NCBI GenBank assembly: GCA_018398815.1
Contig: CM031626.1
Location: 42,981,871-43,045,870 of the forward strand
Reading direction: 5' to 3'
Origin: Conus ventricosus
Lineage: Eukaryota > Mollusca > Gastropoda > Neogastropoda > Conidae
Length of the DNA: 64,000 nt
Both the position numbers and the translations under genes were made by a program. The notes beneath the pieces were generated by a model, which saw only the letters and a list, made by a program, of their open reading frames with translations, ran no database searches and was not told the DNA's origin. This document shows positions 26,823 through 40,662 of the stretch, in pieces. Numbering within the stretch: the stretch's first letter is position 1; every line of letters begins with the position of its first letter.

Positions 26823-27159
26823 GGATGGGGTGTGGGTGAGGGGGGGGGGGGTGGAAAGGTGAGGGAGAACGAAAGGGAGGGTGAAAAGGTGTGCCATGGG
26901 GAGAGAGTGGAGGGCGGGGAGGTGTTGACGCAGGGTTGAGGAGGGGCTGGGAGGGGGAGGGCTTTGGTGTAATAAAGCATGTGTATGCCTCTACCAGTTG
27001 AGTGTGCATCGGCGTGCGTGCATGCATGTGTCTGTGTGTTGGAGTGTGCGAGGAATGGAAAGGAGGATGAGTGTTAAGCGGATGACAGGAAGAGGGGCAG
27101 AAACAGGAAGGGGGGAGCAGGGAAAGGGGTGGAGGAGGGGAAGAAGGAGGAGGGGTGGT

Positions 27160-27207
27160 TTAATTCTTCATCCGTGCCATCTGCTCTTGAATCTGGCCAA
27201 TGATCCA
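27160..27207 (-). CDS. VPS13: VPS13 terminal exon with stop codon
   Basis: Acceptor TTGTTGCAG then [15 protein letters not shown] and TAA (27160-27162). A short amphipathic helix starting with Trp matches the final helix of the PH-like domain. The phase follows the previous exon, and no other downstream reading fits as well. Confidence 0.85.
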   Translation of the reverse strand, partial: WIIGQIQEQMARMKN

Positions 27208-30200
27208 CTGCAACAAAGGTCGGAGGTCATGAGTACAGCGGTGATTTTCATTGCAAACATCAAGCCAAACTGCTAGATAAAAACAACCAGCCAACCCTGA
27301 TCAGAGCTGTCCAGCCCTCCGTCCTGCTCTTGGTGCCTTAACATCACCTAAACATTCTCCCCCAAACCAGTGTACATGAAGAGAACAATACTGAATGACC
27401 AGTAAACCTCTCTGCACCTCAAGCTCTCCCCCACCCCTCCACATCACTCTCCTACCTCTATCCCACAACCATTTTCTTGTTAAAAAAAAAATCCCACGTT
27501 TTTCTCTCCCACACAAGCAACAACAAAACCAATCATCAGGCATTGATTGTGTACAACCATCAACATGCCGGCAACCCCACTTGGATGTTGGGTCGTTCAG
27601 CGCCAGGCTTAGTGACGCCCTTCCTCTGCGTCCCTTACGACCCTTTCAGCGCCAGGCTTAGTGACGCCCTTCCTCTGCGTCCTTACGACCCTTTCCACAG
27701 GTTACCATGCACTCCTGACACAACACAACTTCCACTGCCTCTGCTGGGATCCAAGATCTACAGTGGACCCCTCTTCCAGACTGAAGGAAGACAGTTCACT
27801 CGGTCAAGTTGTACAAGGCACACAACCACATCACTGCCGCTGACCAACTCAAGGGCAAGCCCAAAGCAGTCAACAGTGAAAATTCGTACACACAAACGTG
27901 CATCTCTGATGCATAAATTCCTGTCCCACGCACTTGAATTCAGTCCAAAGCGTCACTGAAACGGACCAAAATTTACTGATCAATGATTTTCTCCTGTGCA
28001 CATTGCAACTCCAAGCAGCATGTCTAACTTTTCTGTCTAACTCTTTCTCTGTGTATTTATGTGTGTGAGCCAATCAGAATGCACTCATGTGTATGTGTGT
28101 GTGGTGTGTGTGTGTGTGTGGTTTTCAGTATATGTACAAGCAGTTATACAGTGTAACCCCCTGAATATTTTTGTGACCCCCTTAAAAATTTGGAAACAAG
28201 TTTTTTTTGCACCGAGTCTGACGCCGACCCCCTAATTTTCAGGAAATAATTGTCACTGAGCCAAACTATCATCACCACCCCAGTGACCATGACACCATCA
28301 GCACGTCTCACTGCTGCACGGCAGAACCCCAAGCGGCAGTTCTCATTCCTGCCAAGTCCTGTCTGAAACGACCTGCCCCAGGAAGTCACTGAGGCCAAGA
28401 CCATCGACACTTTTCAGTTTGCAGCCTCAAAACTGAAATACTCCAAAACTTCTTTGTTGTTTTTAGATTCTCCCTTTAAGTGATAGGATAATCAACACAA
28501 TGACTGTGATGGCTTGAGAGAGGAAGGAACAACCTCCCTTCCACTCCTTTGACTCTCGAGCCATTCCACTGTGTTACCTGTGTGCCATTCACTGTGTTTA
28601 CTATCAACCATTCCACTGTTTACTACAACGCTTTCATTCCACTCTGTCTACCACATTCCATTCCACTGTGTTTATCATTAATTATATAAAGTAGCACACA
28701 CACACACACACACACATACAATTTATATAAAGTAGTACACACACACACACACATACACAATCTCACACAAACACAATGTGCAAGCAAACGAAAGCACAGA
28801 CATATTCACAACAGGCAACCGCACACATACATACAAAAATATAATTATGCACACATGTACATGCGTATGTGCAGACACAAAGAACAGAAAAGACACTCAC
28901 CTCCGCCACCTTTGGATCGGCAATGGTGATGTCCTTCTTGTTTGAACTGCTGGAGAAAAACTTCTTCTTCTTCTCCTCCTGAAAACATATCAATCCAACA
29001 TGTCACCCCCACAAAGACCAATTCTCCTCCAAAAACATATCCTCAAATGTCTTGCCCCAACAAATCACAACTGTTGTCTCAAACGTGTTTACCCTGAAAT
29101 TGCCACAGGTATAATGTTCCACAAAAATGAGTGTCTCTTCCACTAAGAATGTGTAAAAATCTTCCAAATGTTTGTAAAAGTGAGAGGGATTGGGAGGTTG
29201 AGGAGGATTGGGGGTGGGCCAAAATCTGACCAGACCGGCTCTAGCTCTTTAACGATCCTACTCTTACAAGTGGCCCTGATACAAAATCAGTGCCACAAGG
29301 CCAAAACGTACCACTGTCACACAGAAAAACGCCAGTTCTGCACACTCACAAAAACACCCCTAGCCCTTAGCATACTGATCCCCTGCAATAAAAGCACCAG
29401 TCCTCTATCCCCCAGAAACCATACCCTGCACCATGCTATCCCTATTAACACAAACACCAGTCCTCTATCCCCCAGAAACCATACCCTGCACCATGCTATC
29501 CCTATTAACACAAACACCAGTCCTCTATCCCCCAGAAACCATACCCTGCACCATGCTATCCCTATTAACACAAACACCAGTCCTCTATCCCCCAGAAACC
29601 ATACCCTGCACCATGCTATCCCTATTAACACAAACACCAGTCCTCTATCCCCCAGAAACCATACCCTGCACCATGCTATCCCTATTAACACTAACACCAG
29701 TCCTCTATCCCCCAGAAACCATACCCTGCACCATGCTATCCCTATTAACACAAACACCAGTCCTCTATCCCCCAGAAACCATACCCTGCACCATGCTAAC
29801 CCTGCACCATGCTATCCCTATTAACACAAACACCAGTCCTCTATCCCCCAGAAACCATACCCTGCACCATGCTATCCCAGTTAACACAAACACCAGTCCT
29901 CTATCCCCCAGAAACCATACCCTGCACCATGCTATCCCTATTAACACAAACACCAGTCCTCTATCCCCCAGAAACCATACCCTGCACCATGCTATCCCTA
30001 TTAACACAAACACCAGTCCTCTATCCCCCAGAAACCATACCCTGCACCATGCTATCCCAGTTAACACAAACACCAGTCCCTATCCCCCAGAAACCATACC
30101 CTGCACCATGCTATCCCTATTAACACAAACACCAGTCCTCTATCCCCAGAAACCATACCCTGCACCATGCTATCCCAGTTAACACAAACACCAGTCCTCT

Positions 30201-33200
30201 ATCCCCCAGAAACCATACCCTGCACCATGCTATCCCTATTAACACAAACACCAGTCCTCTATCCCCCAGAAACCATACCCTGCACCATGCTATCCCAGTT
30301 AACACAAACACCATCCTGCAGTGTCGGAAAACATAACCCCCCTCCTCCCCAAACCTCCTACATAGCCACAAACACACCAGTTGTCTATGCCCCTCTTCAC
30401 TGAAAACACCCCCTGTTCACCCATTCCTACAATAGCCCACAAACACACCAGTTGTCTATGCCCCTCTTCACTGAAAACACAAACACACCAGTTGTCTATG
30501 CCCCTCTTCACTGAAAACAACCCCCCTGTTCACCCACCAGAAAACATAACCTCCCACAACTCCTGCTCAACATATTATCCCCAGTATTCATCCTCAATAA
30601 TACTAAGGGGGAGGGGTAGAGAGAGGGGGGGGGGGGAACAAATCAGCTTTGTGGCTGAACACCTGGTTTAGTTGGCAGACTGATGTTGTGAGTTCAAATT
30701 GTTCTGGTGCCCTTTACATATATAAATAATTTTTAAAAAAATGTAAAAACCTCATGCACTTCCACTGCCCATTACACCCTCAGCCATTCTATCTGTGCAA
30801 GAACAGCCCTGATGTGGCCCTTTGCGGTCGGCTGGGCTATAAGCAACATTATCTTATCTTATCTGTGCAAGAGTAGTGTTAAACATGCATCCTAACTCCT
30901 ACCATCCCCAGACGGTCATAGTGAGTGTAGACATTAAAGCTGAAGATCAACAAACCTCTTTACCTGCCTCCCTGTCGCCCTTCCCCTCCAATCTTTACAT
31001 ACCCGCAGAACAATCTCGATTCCTTTGGCGGTCTTCTTTGGGGTGTCGTCCCTCAGCTCTGTCCACACAAAGGCCCAGTCAGCGTCCCAGGACCCGAAGA
31101 TCTCTCCTCTCTTGGCCATCAAGACACGCCTGATGCACAGGTCATCAGATACAACCAGCTGAGAGGAATGTGCTGTGCGCACTTAAACACTCTTACAGGG
31201 TCAATGGTTGATGTCACTGCAATCATGTTAAGCTAAAGAGGTGCATTTATATTTCCATTATGTTAAGCTAAAGAGGTGCATTTATATTTCCATTATGTTA
31301 AGCTAAAGAGGTGCATTTATATTTCCATGCAGTTGATGTCACTGCAATTATGTTAAGCTAAAGAGGTGCATTTATATTTCCATGCAGTTGATGTCACTGC
31401 AATTATGTTAAGCTAAAGAGATGCATTTATATTTCCATGCAGTTTATACATCCCTGTATATATATACCCACAAATATTTTGTAAATAACAATAGTAATAA
31501 TATCAATAATAACCCTGTACAATCTGTCGCCATACTCGAGACAACTTGGGATGTACTAACAGCCTAAAAAGTGATTCCATCATTATTTGGCAAGTGTTAT
31601 ACCCAGACATCTCAGTGTGTCATGGCCACAAGATAGCATCTTTGTCTCAGACCAGAACAGGTGAGATGCCCAACCTGTCTTCATCTCTGACAAAGAAAAC
31701 AAAAGGATGCGACTTTTTATCTATAAGCAGAAAAAAATCTATCACACCTGCCTTTATCTCTAATCTGTCCTTGATTCTGACATGATAAAACGTCTTTGTC
31801 TCCGATCATGAAAAATGAGCTTTCATGCCTGACTTTACTTCTGACCTCTCTTTGTCTCTGACCAGGAAAAAAAAAAGAGCTAAAACACATTGATGTTGAT
31901 CTGACCAGAAACGACATGAAGTATTGTGCCCGTCTTTGTCTGACCAGAAAAACAGAATGAAGGTATCATCCCTGTCTTTGTCTGACCAGAAAAACAGAAT
32001 GAAGGTATCATCCCTGTCTTTGTCTGACCAGAAAAACAGAATGAAGGTATCATCCCTGTCTTTGTCAGGGAGAAATAAAAAATGAGGTATACCCATCGTT
32101 GATCAGAAAAAAATTAGGTACTACACCTGTGTCTCTGACCAGAATATACCAGAGATCAGAAAATACCAGAGATCATACTCATTTTCCCTGGGCACAAGAG
32201 CACATATGACATCACGCCCATCTTGACCTGACCTGAAAAGAACAAGGAAGGTGCCTAACTGTCTTTGTCCAGAAAAAGATGGTGTCTTAATCTTTAACCA
32301 AGAACGGAAAGCATCTACCTTGGTCAGTCTACCTAGAAAAGCAAGATGTCCTACCTGTCTCTAATCACGAAAGAATAGCGTCCAATCAGTCACTGACCAG
32401 AGAGGAAAGGTGTCCTACCTGTCTGAGATCAGGAAAGGTGGTGTCCTCTCTGTCCATGACCACAAAGGAAAACGTCCTACCTGCCTTTGACAAGAAACAG
32501 GTGTCCCAGCCGTCTTGAATCACAAAACACACACGTCCCCCTTGTCATGGTCTTTCTGATCTGGGCTTCACTGAGCAAAACCAAAAACCCCAGGGGCGGG
32601 CCTCTCTCCCCACCCCACTCCCCCACCAAAGACTTTTGCATTCAGAATGTGGCAGTATGACACAAACGTCTGCATCCAGTAAGTGCAATGTCCGACACAA
32701 ACCTCTGCATCCAGTAAGTGCAATGTCCGACACAAACCTCTGCATCCAGTAAGTGCAATGTCCGACACAAACGTCTGCATCCAGTAAGTGCAATGTCCGA
32801 TTTTCTGTCCGAACACAACCAGGTTCATTTGTTCCAACAGTTTATGTCAACCTCTTTTACTTTGCAGCGGCTTGCTGACACCTGGTGTCAGACAGTGACA
32901 GTATCTTGCTTCCAACCGGGAAAGGGCAGACACAAGGGTAACCTCCCACTCTCGCAATGGAGGTTGCACAAGATCTCATTAAGTCAGCATGACAGCTACT
33001 GGCATACTGAAAATGCCACCAGCGTCCCATGGGTTCCACTGCCACTTTCTTTCCCTCCTCCCCTGACTTTTCTTCTCCCATGGGTTCCACTGCCACTTTC
33101 TTTCCCTCCTCCCCTGACTTTTCTTCTCCCATGGGTTCCACTGCCACTTTCTTTCCCTCCTCCCCTGACTTTTCTTCTCCCATGGGTTCCACTGCCACTT

Positions 33201-36200
33201 TCTTTCCCTCCTCCCCTGACTTTTCTTCTCCCATGGGTTCCACTGCTACTTTCTTTCCCTCCTCCCCTGACTTTTCTTCTCCCATGGTTCCACTGCCACT
33301 TTCTTTCCCTCCTCCCCTGACTTTTCTTCTCCCATGGGTTCCACTGCCACTTTCTTTCCCTCCTCCCCTGACTTTTCTTCTTCTTTTTCTTTTTTGTTTG
33401 TTTTTCTTTCTTTCTTTTTTTTTTTTTTAAGTTTCTCATTTTCACATTTCTTTGAAATCTACAAGTTCTCAGAAAAATGAGTACCTTGCAGAAGACAGAG
33501 ATGCTGTACCTGTCTTTGTCTCTCTGACCCAAAAAAGGGACCTGTCCTACCTGTCAGTGACGATCAGCACGTGCTTGCCGTCCTTGCTGACCACGGCGTG
33601 TGCCTGGTATTCGTCCGTCACTGCGTACTTCCCTTTCTCCGTTTCCTGGACAGCCCCATTCACAACACTCAGCCTGGGATACTGGAATCTTTTCCTCTTT
33701 TCACATACACTCAGGGCACCCAGGTTTAGTCCTTCAAGTCAGATTAACAATAGCCTGGGACGATAAAGGTCCTATCCAAGTTGTTTCTGTCCAACAATTC
33801 TCATTATTCACAGTCTAATTCAACACTGAGGACCCTACTGAACAATTCTCATTATTCACAGTCTAATTCAACACAGAGGACCCTACTGAACAATTCTCAT
33901 TATTCACAGTCTAATTCAACACAGAGGACCCTACTGAACAATTCTCATTACTCACAGTCTAATTCAAAGAGGACCCTACTGAACAATTCTCATTATTCAC
34001 AGTCTAATTCAACATAGAGGACCCTACTGAACAATTCTCATTATTCACAGTCTAATTCAAAGAGGACCCTACTTAACAATTCTCATTATTCACAGTCTAA
34101 TTCAACACAGAGGACCCTACTGAACAATTCTCATTATTCACAGTCTAATTCAACACAGAGGACCCTACTGAACAATTCTCATTATTCACAGTCTAATTCA
34201 ACACAGAGGACCCTACTGAACAATTCTCATTATTCAGTCTAATTCAACACAGAGGACCCTACTGAACAATTCTCATTATTCACAGTCTAATTCAAAGAGG
34301 ACCCTACTGAACAATTCTCATTATTCACAGTCTAATTCAAAGAGGACCTTATCAAACAATTCAAAGTCTTCATAGTCAATGTCAACAAAGAGGACCCTAT
34401 TGAACAATTCAAAGTCTTCATTGTCAAATTTAACAAAGAAGACCCTACTGAACAATTCAAATTATTCATAGTCAAATTCAACAAAGAAGACCCTATCCAA
34501 CAATTCATATTATTCATAGTCAAATCCAACAAAGAGGGCCATCAGGGTCATTTCTATTCTACGATTCATATCATTTGCAGTCTGCTTCAATGTGAAGCCT
34601 TATTAGGATTTTTCTATCCTAAAATTCCTATCCTTTAGAGTCTAATCCAGCATGCAGCGTTACTTAATCCTACAATTCATATTCTTTACACACCATGGTG
34701 GCTTTATCAGAACAATTTCAATTCTAAAATTATTAACATATCATATACACTCTTACTTTCTCAGGGTTTTTTCTGGGTTTTTTTTTATCATTCTTTATTG
34801 CCCAATTCAATAATGTGGCTCCATTACGAATACTCCAATCCTACAATTCCTAACATTCATAGTCCAATTCACAACAGATGTCCTACCAAAATTATTTCAA
34901 TCTTGCTATTTTCATCATTCAAAGTCCACTCCACTCTGGAAGCCATATCATTCCGATCCTTCAATCCTTACTATCCGAAATATAATTTGACTTGGAGGCC
35001 CTATCTGCAGTACCATTTCAATCCTATATTCAATTCAAGGCCCTTTTAGGGTTTCAATTTCAGGCCTACACCTCACAGTCTAGTTCAACAGAGAGGTTCT
35101 GGCAGGGTTATTTCAATTTCAGTCCTACACCTCACAGTCTAGTTCAACAGAGAGGTTCTGGCAGGGTTATTTCAATTTCAGTCCTACACCTCACAGTCTA
35201 GTTCAACAGAGAGGTTCTGGCAGGGTCATTTGAATTTCACATGGACAAGGACCTGAGGAGGAGAGAACTTCAAAGGTCCATATCTTTGCTGAACAAAGAT
35301 CCGTCAGCATTATTTCAATCATGAACTTCTTATCACATACAGTGTAATTCCACATGATGCCCTATTACGGTTATTTCACTCTGACCATTCTTATAATTTA
35401 TTGCCCACTTTGTCAAGGGTGCCAAAACAGTTTTATTTCAGTTTTACAATTATTATCTATAATCCATTTTAAGCAGGGAGGCCCCGTCATGTCAGGACCT
35501 CCTAATAAGCAATCTGCCATGCTAACCCCTTCGCCATGACGGCTGGTAAGGTTGTTATTTCTGCATCAATCTATCATGGAGGCTACATCAATGTTGCTAT
35601 TTCCACATTGGAGGCCCTGTTTAGACTATTTTAGTCTGTATAGGGGTCTGTGCGTGCGCAGTGATGTGTGCGACAGCATGTACAATTATATGGACTGAAC
35701 AGTTGTGTTGGAAACAGCTATCTCTTAACCAGGCATGAAAGTGACCAGCAGTAAAAAAAGGCTGAAAAATCGGCGGGGTCTGGGGGCCGCCGTAGGCCCC
35801 CAGTGGGGCCCAGGGGCAACGCCCCGGCAGGGGTCAGGGGCCGAGCCCCCTGACGCTGAAGCTTTTTTATGAAATAAAAGGCCTAAAACTGCAAATAAAC
35901 CCCTATTTCAGCGCTGTTAAGAAGGGCAAATAAGCCACATTTTCAAGTTTTCAGTAATGAAAATAATACTTCAAAAGATCATATAATAATATACTTTTAT
36001 ATGTGCATACTGACTCATTCACTCGCATTATTTTGTGTTATTTTATTTTTACTTTTTAACATGCGCACTGGTGACCTACTCGTTTTTGAGTGGACCAGTA
36101 TTTTAGGAAGAAGAAGAAGAAAACAATGAGGCAGCCTTCATCACAACATTGATTCAGTCGGTCAATCTTTCCACATGGAACACAAAATGCAGCGCCTTTT

Positions 36201-36604
36201 TCATCTAATTTGCGAAACACATCGCCAACTCGAACATCGTCCACTTCCTGGTCTAGCCAGTCCCACCTCCAATCGATTCTCATCCCTTTTTTTTTGGCGT
36301 GAAATCGCGACGCGCTTGACAAACTTCGGCAATTTAACGATGTCCGACAGGCGCGAAAAGACCGGATGTTGATTGACGGCGGAAGTGACCGGTTGACTCT
36401 TTTGAGAATAACAAATTGTCCAAATGGGAATAGCATCGAACGAAAGTTTATTTCAGGATTTTTCTTTTCTTTTTTTTTTTTTGGGCGGCACATTTTTTGG
36501 GGGGGGCGGCGCAGATGAAAAAAATGGGCGGAAAATCCGCCTTAGGCGGACGAATTTCATGCCTGCTTAACACATGAATCAACAACACACACACACCAAC
36601 CCCC

Positions 36605-36635
<31 letters not shown>

Positions 36636-38833
36636 ACACAATGCAGAACTACTGAAGTTCTCACTTCTACAGTCCCCAGAGTGGACCGCCAGGCCCAATG
36701 CCACTCACCTGCAAAATGGCGTAACCTTCCGCCTCCTGGTGGTTGTAGGGGCGGATCACGCCATCCTTGAAGAAGCGACGTGGGGGGCGGAGACGCTTGA
36801 TGTCTTCAGACACCTCTGCGATTCTGAGACACAGATGGTCAGGAATAGGTGCCAGTTTGTGAGGCGGTCCATAATAACGTCAACTGTAATTTCAGACCAA
36901 AATGTCCTCCCTTCTTTCTCCTTACCAGCCCCCCCCAAACAACAGTCACACAAAAATCAGCAAGACACTTTAAACTGGGGACTTGGAATTCAAAGAAAAG
37001 AGCAGAATGGGGCAGTGTTTTCCTCTCTTCATCTTAGTAATGACTCAAGACTGCATGACCACATGAATGAGCTGAAACTGTCTTCTTCAGATTGTGCTGG
37101 CACCTTACTTCAATTCCTTCTCAAACTGCATGTAACTTACCTGTTAATTCCTTGATGCACTGTGCCGATACCTTACCTATTAACTCCTTCACAAAATGTT
37201 GTGCTAATCTGTCCAATTCCTTCACAAACTGCACATACCTGTTAATTCCTTGATACGCTGCACCAATACCTTACCTATTAACTCCTTGACAAAATGTGCT
37301 AATCTGTCCAATTCCTTCACAAACTGCACATACCTGTTAATTCCTTGATACGCTGCGCCAATACCTTACCTATTAACTCCTTGACAAAATGCGCTAATCT
37401 GTCCAATTCCTTCACAAGCTAAGCCGGGACCTTACCCGTCAATTGCTGTGGCAGTATTTTATCATAAGATTGGTACACAAACTGCAGGTGACTGACCTGC
37501 GTATTCTTTCACAAACTGTGCCTGCATTTTACCCGAGGATGAACGCACACACTCTGCCAGTGTCTGCAGACGGATTCACAAGCTGCCACAGGTTTATTTC
37601 ACAAACTGTGCCTGCATTTTACCTGAGGATGAACGCACACACTCTGCCAGTGTCTGCAGATGGATTCACAAGCTGCCACAGGTTTATTTCACACTCTGTG
37701 CTGGCACCTTACCTGGGGATTCCTGCACGTGGCTCACCTGCCATCACCTCCCTGACATTATTCATGTCCTGGCCTACTTGCTGATTTCTGTCTGTGGCCA
37801 ACCTGCTGTTTCCTGCCTGCCAACCCCTGTCTATCATTAAAATGGTGATTCCTCTCTGTGGCTTACCTGCCCATTCCTCTCTGTGGCTTACCTGCCCATT
37901 CCTCTCTGTGGCCTACCTGCCCATTCCTCTCTGAGGCTTACCTGCCCATTCCTCTCTGTGGCCTACCTGCCCATTCCTCTCTGTGGCCTAACTGCCCATT
38001 CCTCTCTGAGGCTTACCTGCCCATTCCTCTCTGTGGCCTACCTGCCCATTCCTCTCTGAGGCTTACCTGCCCATTCCTCTCTGTGGCCTACCTGCCCATT
38101 CCTCTCTCTGGCTTACCTGCCCATTCCTCTCTCTGGCTTACCTGCCCATTCCTCTCTCTGGCTTACCTGCCCATTCCTCTCTGTGGCTTACCTGCCCATT
38201 CCTGTCTGTGGCTTACCTGGCGATTCCTGTCTGTGGCTTACCTGCCGATTCCTGTCTGTGGCTTACCTGGCAATTCCCGTCTGTGGCTTACCTGGCGATT
38301 CCTGTCTGTGACTTACCTGGCGATTCCTGTCTGTGGCTTACCTGCCGATTCCTGTCTGTGGCTTACCTGGCAATTCCTGTCTGTGGCTTACCTGGCGATT
38401 CCTGTTTGTGGCTTACATGGCAATTTCTGTCTGTGGCTTACCTGGCAATTCCTGTCAATGACCTGCCAGCAGATTCCTGGCTGTAGCTCACTGTGGCTTA
38501 CCTGCGGATTCCCTCAAAGGAGCTGCTGGCAAAGTCGACAACGCCGCTGGTTGGACGAGTCACCACCCCGACCAGACCTTTGCCCACACCTGGCCAACAC
38601 AAGAAAACACGTCTGAGTGTACCTGTCTCACCGCTGCAGTCCCCCAGGCAGGGATACACACGCAGCTGCCATACCTGTGAAGAAGCTGCCGACACCTTCC
38701 TGCTCAAAATCCTCCTCCACTTCTCACCTCCCGCACACACACCCCCCTCTCTCTCTCACAACACAAACACACGCTGTGTCTGAGCAAAACATGCCTCTCC
38801 ACTTGTGTCACAGACTATGCCCTCTGAGCCTTT

Positions 38834-38866
<33 letters not shown>

Positions 38867-38985
38867 ATACACAAGTCTCATCCCAAACTCCCCCCTCCCC
38901 TACACGGTAAGTCTGACCCACCCTCATCCCCCCTTCCTCTCACACCACCCCTCCTCTCCTACACACAACAACTCCGCTAACCCCC

Positions 38986-39016
<31 letters not shown>

Positions 39017-40627
39017 ACCTCTGATCAACCCTTGCCCCCCTCTCCCCTCACACACATAAGCCTGACCACTGCTCTCCAACCCCCACACAACTCTGACCAA
39101 CCCTAACCCCCCCCCCCCCCCACCCCCACCCCTCATCCACCCAGAACAAGTCTGATCCGATGTATCCCGCCACCAGTGCCACACTGTCCTAGCAAACCCA
39201 CACAGAGGGGCACACGAATTTCCCATCGTCAGCCAAACTTGTCTGACACAGACAGCGGCCGTGTGTTGTACAGGCAGGGACACACACCCCCACACATGGC
39301 ATACCTTTGAAGAAGCCGCTGACGCCTTCCTGCTTAGCGCCCTCGACTGGTTTGCGTACGATGCCCGTCACTCCGTCCACGACTCCCTGCCACATCATCG
39401 GTGCCCTGGTTACCACGACTTGCGTTTCCATTTTGTCCTGTGTTGTGCTGCTTTCCCCCTTCATTGTCTAACTACTGATTCATGGTGCTGTGTTATTCAG
39501 CACCATCTGCTCCCTTCATTGTTTAACTGCTGATTCACAGTGCTGTGTTATTCAGCACCATCTGCTCCCTTCATTGTTTAACTGCTGATTCACAGTGCTG
39601 TGTTATTCAGCACCATCTGCTCCCTTCATCATTTCACTACTGATTCACGGTGCTGTGTTATTCAGCACCATCTGCTCCCTTCATCATTTCACTACTGATT
39701 CACGGTGCTGTGTTATTCAGCACCATCTGCCCCCTTCATCATTTCACTACTGATTCACGGTGCTGTGTTATTCAGCACCATCTGCCCCCTTCATCATTTC
39801 ACTACTGATTCACGGTGCTGTGTTATTCAGCACCATCTGCCCCCTTCATCATTTCACTACTGATTCACGGTGCTGTGTTATTCAGCACCATCTGCCCCCT
39901 TCATCATTTCACTACTGATTCACGGTGCTGTGTTATTCAGCACCATCTGCCCCCTTCATCATTTCACTACTGATTCACGGTGCTGTGTTATTCAGCACCA
40001 TCTGCTCCCTTCATCATTTCACTACTGATTCACAGTGCTGTGTTATTCAGCACCATCTGCCCCCTTCATCATTTCACTACTGATCCACAGTGCTGTGTTA
40101 TTCAGCACCATCTGCCCCCTTCATCATTTCACTACTGATTCACAGTGCTGTGTTATTCAGCACCATCTGCCCCCTTCATCATTTCACTACTGATTCACGG
40201 TGCTGTGTTATTCAGCACCATCTGCCCCCTTCATCATTTCACTACTGATTCACGGTGCTGTGTTATTCAGCACCATCTGCTCCCTTCATCATTTCACTAC
40301 TGATTCACAGTGCTGTGTTATTCAGCACCATCTGCCACTTACTAATACACGTTTTCAGTTGCTCCTATCACAGAGGTTCATTTTGTTTATAAACAAAGAC
40401 CACAATGATGATAATGATGACAATGATAGTGATGATTATAACGATGGGGATCATAATGATGACATTAATGTTGATGATGATGACCGTAATCATGAAGATG
40501 CCCATGAAGGTAGCGATGGTGATGAACACAATGATAATGATGATCGTGGTGATGTGATGATCATGGTGATGGTGATAATACTGCTGTTGGTAAATGACAA
40601 AGGTAATGCTAATGATACTGGCAATTG

Positions 40628-40662
<35 letters not shown>

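Larger units (their letters stand above)
20500..27159 (-). other. VPS13 3' UTR / intergenic region, no gene seen
   Basis: AT-rich sequence with short ORFs only. Part of it should be the VPS13 3' UTR. Candidate minus-strand poly(A) signals exist (ATTAAA at 26122-26127, AATAAA near 23860), but none can be chosen from sequence alone. It holds a C run at 23878-23912, diverged ~60-bp repeats at 20750-21280, a GA repeat near 25685 and a 55-bp direct duplication at 27597-27700. Confidence 0.5.

Noticed and set aside
29394..30313. 60-bp units as CRISPR-like or coding repeat
   Set aside because: Units are contiguous with no unique spacers. ORFs on both strands follow from the unit length being a multiple of three.
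31130..31166. Upstream acceptor for VPS13 exon 14 (LVVSDDLCI extension)
   Set aside because: It leaves the exon open but gives the wrong phase with exon 13 and adds residues where the family has none.
39455..40337. 55-bp array as another splice-junction copy
   Set aside because: I could not align its unit to exon 9 or exon 10 borders beyond short CT-rich words.
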